A stretch of 64,000 nt of DNA from Flavobacterium tiangeerense. Its GTDB lineage: Bacteria > Bacteroidota > Bacteroidia > Flavobacteriales > Flavobacteriaceae. This document shows positions 63,587-64,000 of the stretch, piece after piece; the first letter of the stretch is position 1; each line of letters starts with the position of its first letter. Position numbers and translations under genes: made by a program. The notes beneath the pieces are model-generated. The model did no database searches. It saw nothing but the letters and a program-made list of their open reading frames with translations, and was not told the DNA's origin. The DNA lies in NCBI RefSeq assembly GCF_007830355.1, contig NZ_VLKO01000010.1:1-64000 (forward strand). The letters run 5' to 3'.

Positions 63587-64000
63587 ATGCCAATTTTCTA
63601 TGGAAAAGCACCTTTGATGGACTATTTAAAATCTATTAAAGATAGTCAAAAGACTATTGGGTTTGTTCCTACAATGGGCGCTTTGCATGAAGGTCACTTA
63701 GCTTTAATGAAAAAATCATTAGAAGAAAATAACGCTACAGTGGTTAGTATTTTTGTTAACCCTACACAGTTTAACAATCCAGAGGACCTAGAAAAATATC
63801 CCCGAACGCTGGACGAAGATGTTAATAAACTTACAAATCTTGACGACAGCATTATTTTGTATGCGCCAACTGTTGAGGATATTTATGACGGAAAACCAAC
63901 TTCCCAATCATTTGATTTTGACGGACTAGAAAACCAAATGGAAGGCAAGTTTAGACCTGGTCATTTTAATGGTGTAGGTACCATTGTAAAACGTTTGTTT
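63587..64000 (+). CDS. panC: Pantothenate synthetase, 5' part (cut by window edge)
   Basis: The first 138 codons of an ATP-dependent ligase that joins pantoate and beta-alanine in CoA synthesis. The ATP-binding 'GFVPTMGALHEGHLALMKKS' (HxGH-type motif) is near residue 25, followed by 'VSIFVNPTQFNNPEDLEKYPRTLDEDV' and 'MEGKFRPGHFNGVGTIVKRLF'. The frame remains open at the window end. Confidence 0.95.
   Translation, partial: MPIFYGKAPLMDYLKSIKDSQKTIGFVPTMGALHEGHLALMKKSLEENNATVVSIFVNPTQFNNPEDLEKYPRTLDEDVNKLTNLDDSIILYAPTVEDIYDGKPTSQSFDFDGLENQMEGKFRPGHFNGVGTIVKRLF

Overview
The window is chromosomal DNA from a member of the Bacteroidota, most likely a Flavobacterium or close relative. The signs are low GC, a split atpD-atpC operon, proteins with type IX secretion C-terminal sorting domains, a DUF4270 lipoprotein, the bacteroidete -7 promoter element TAnnTTTG, little Shine-Dalgarno signal, and recognisably flavobacterial versions of NuoE, GalT and others. 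I see no rRNA, CRISPR array, phage or insertion sequence. Identifications come from reading the sequence, without any database search.

Layout: 1-2393 is the 5' part of a large secreted VCBS-repeat protein that runs off the left edge. 3158-3874 encodes a FrnE-like DsbA oxidoreductase. 4026-17424 is a complete 14-gene nuoA-N operon for NADH:quinone oxidoreductase (complex I) on the minus strand, with a short NuoG. Then come a cold-shock protein, aspS and a small MORN/YwqK-type secreted protein. 20555-30266 is a seven-gene galactose/galactan operon: aldose epimerase, two GH53 endo-galactanases, a GH2 beta-galactosidase, galK, galT and a sodium/sugar symporter. A GntR-type regulator (30372-31370) is divergent from it. 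Galactan would be cut outside and inside the outer membrane, galactose imported with sodium, epimerised, and phosphorylated and exchanged by GalK/GalT.

31411-38791 holds tRNA-Leu(CAA), prs, rplY, pth, a secreted reprolysin-type metalloprotease with a sorting domain, ribF and a small membrane protein. 39006-49783 is a biotin region: bioB on the plus strand and bioF, a TraB/GumN protein, bioD, bioA and a ketoacyl synthase on the minus strand, separated from bioB by a LamG-domain secreted protein and recX. 50400-64000 carries an exported Ppx/GppA-like protein, a GNAT acetyltransferase, atpD-atpC, a GDSL-esterase lipoprotein with a TonB-dependent receptor, glmS behind a DUF4270 lipoprotein and a half-size glycogen-synthase-like protein, and the start of panC, cut by the right edge.

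Most units are bounded by clear hairpin terminators and begin with a recognisable TAnnTTTG element. Those elements also corrected several start codons, because the TTG inside TTTG mimics a start. Several short, degenerate repeat families sit in the intergenic gaps and are the main structure not explained by genes.
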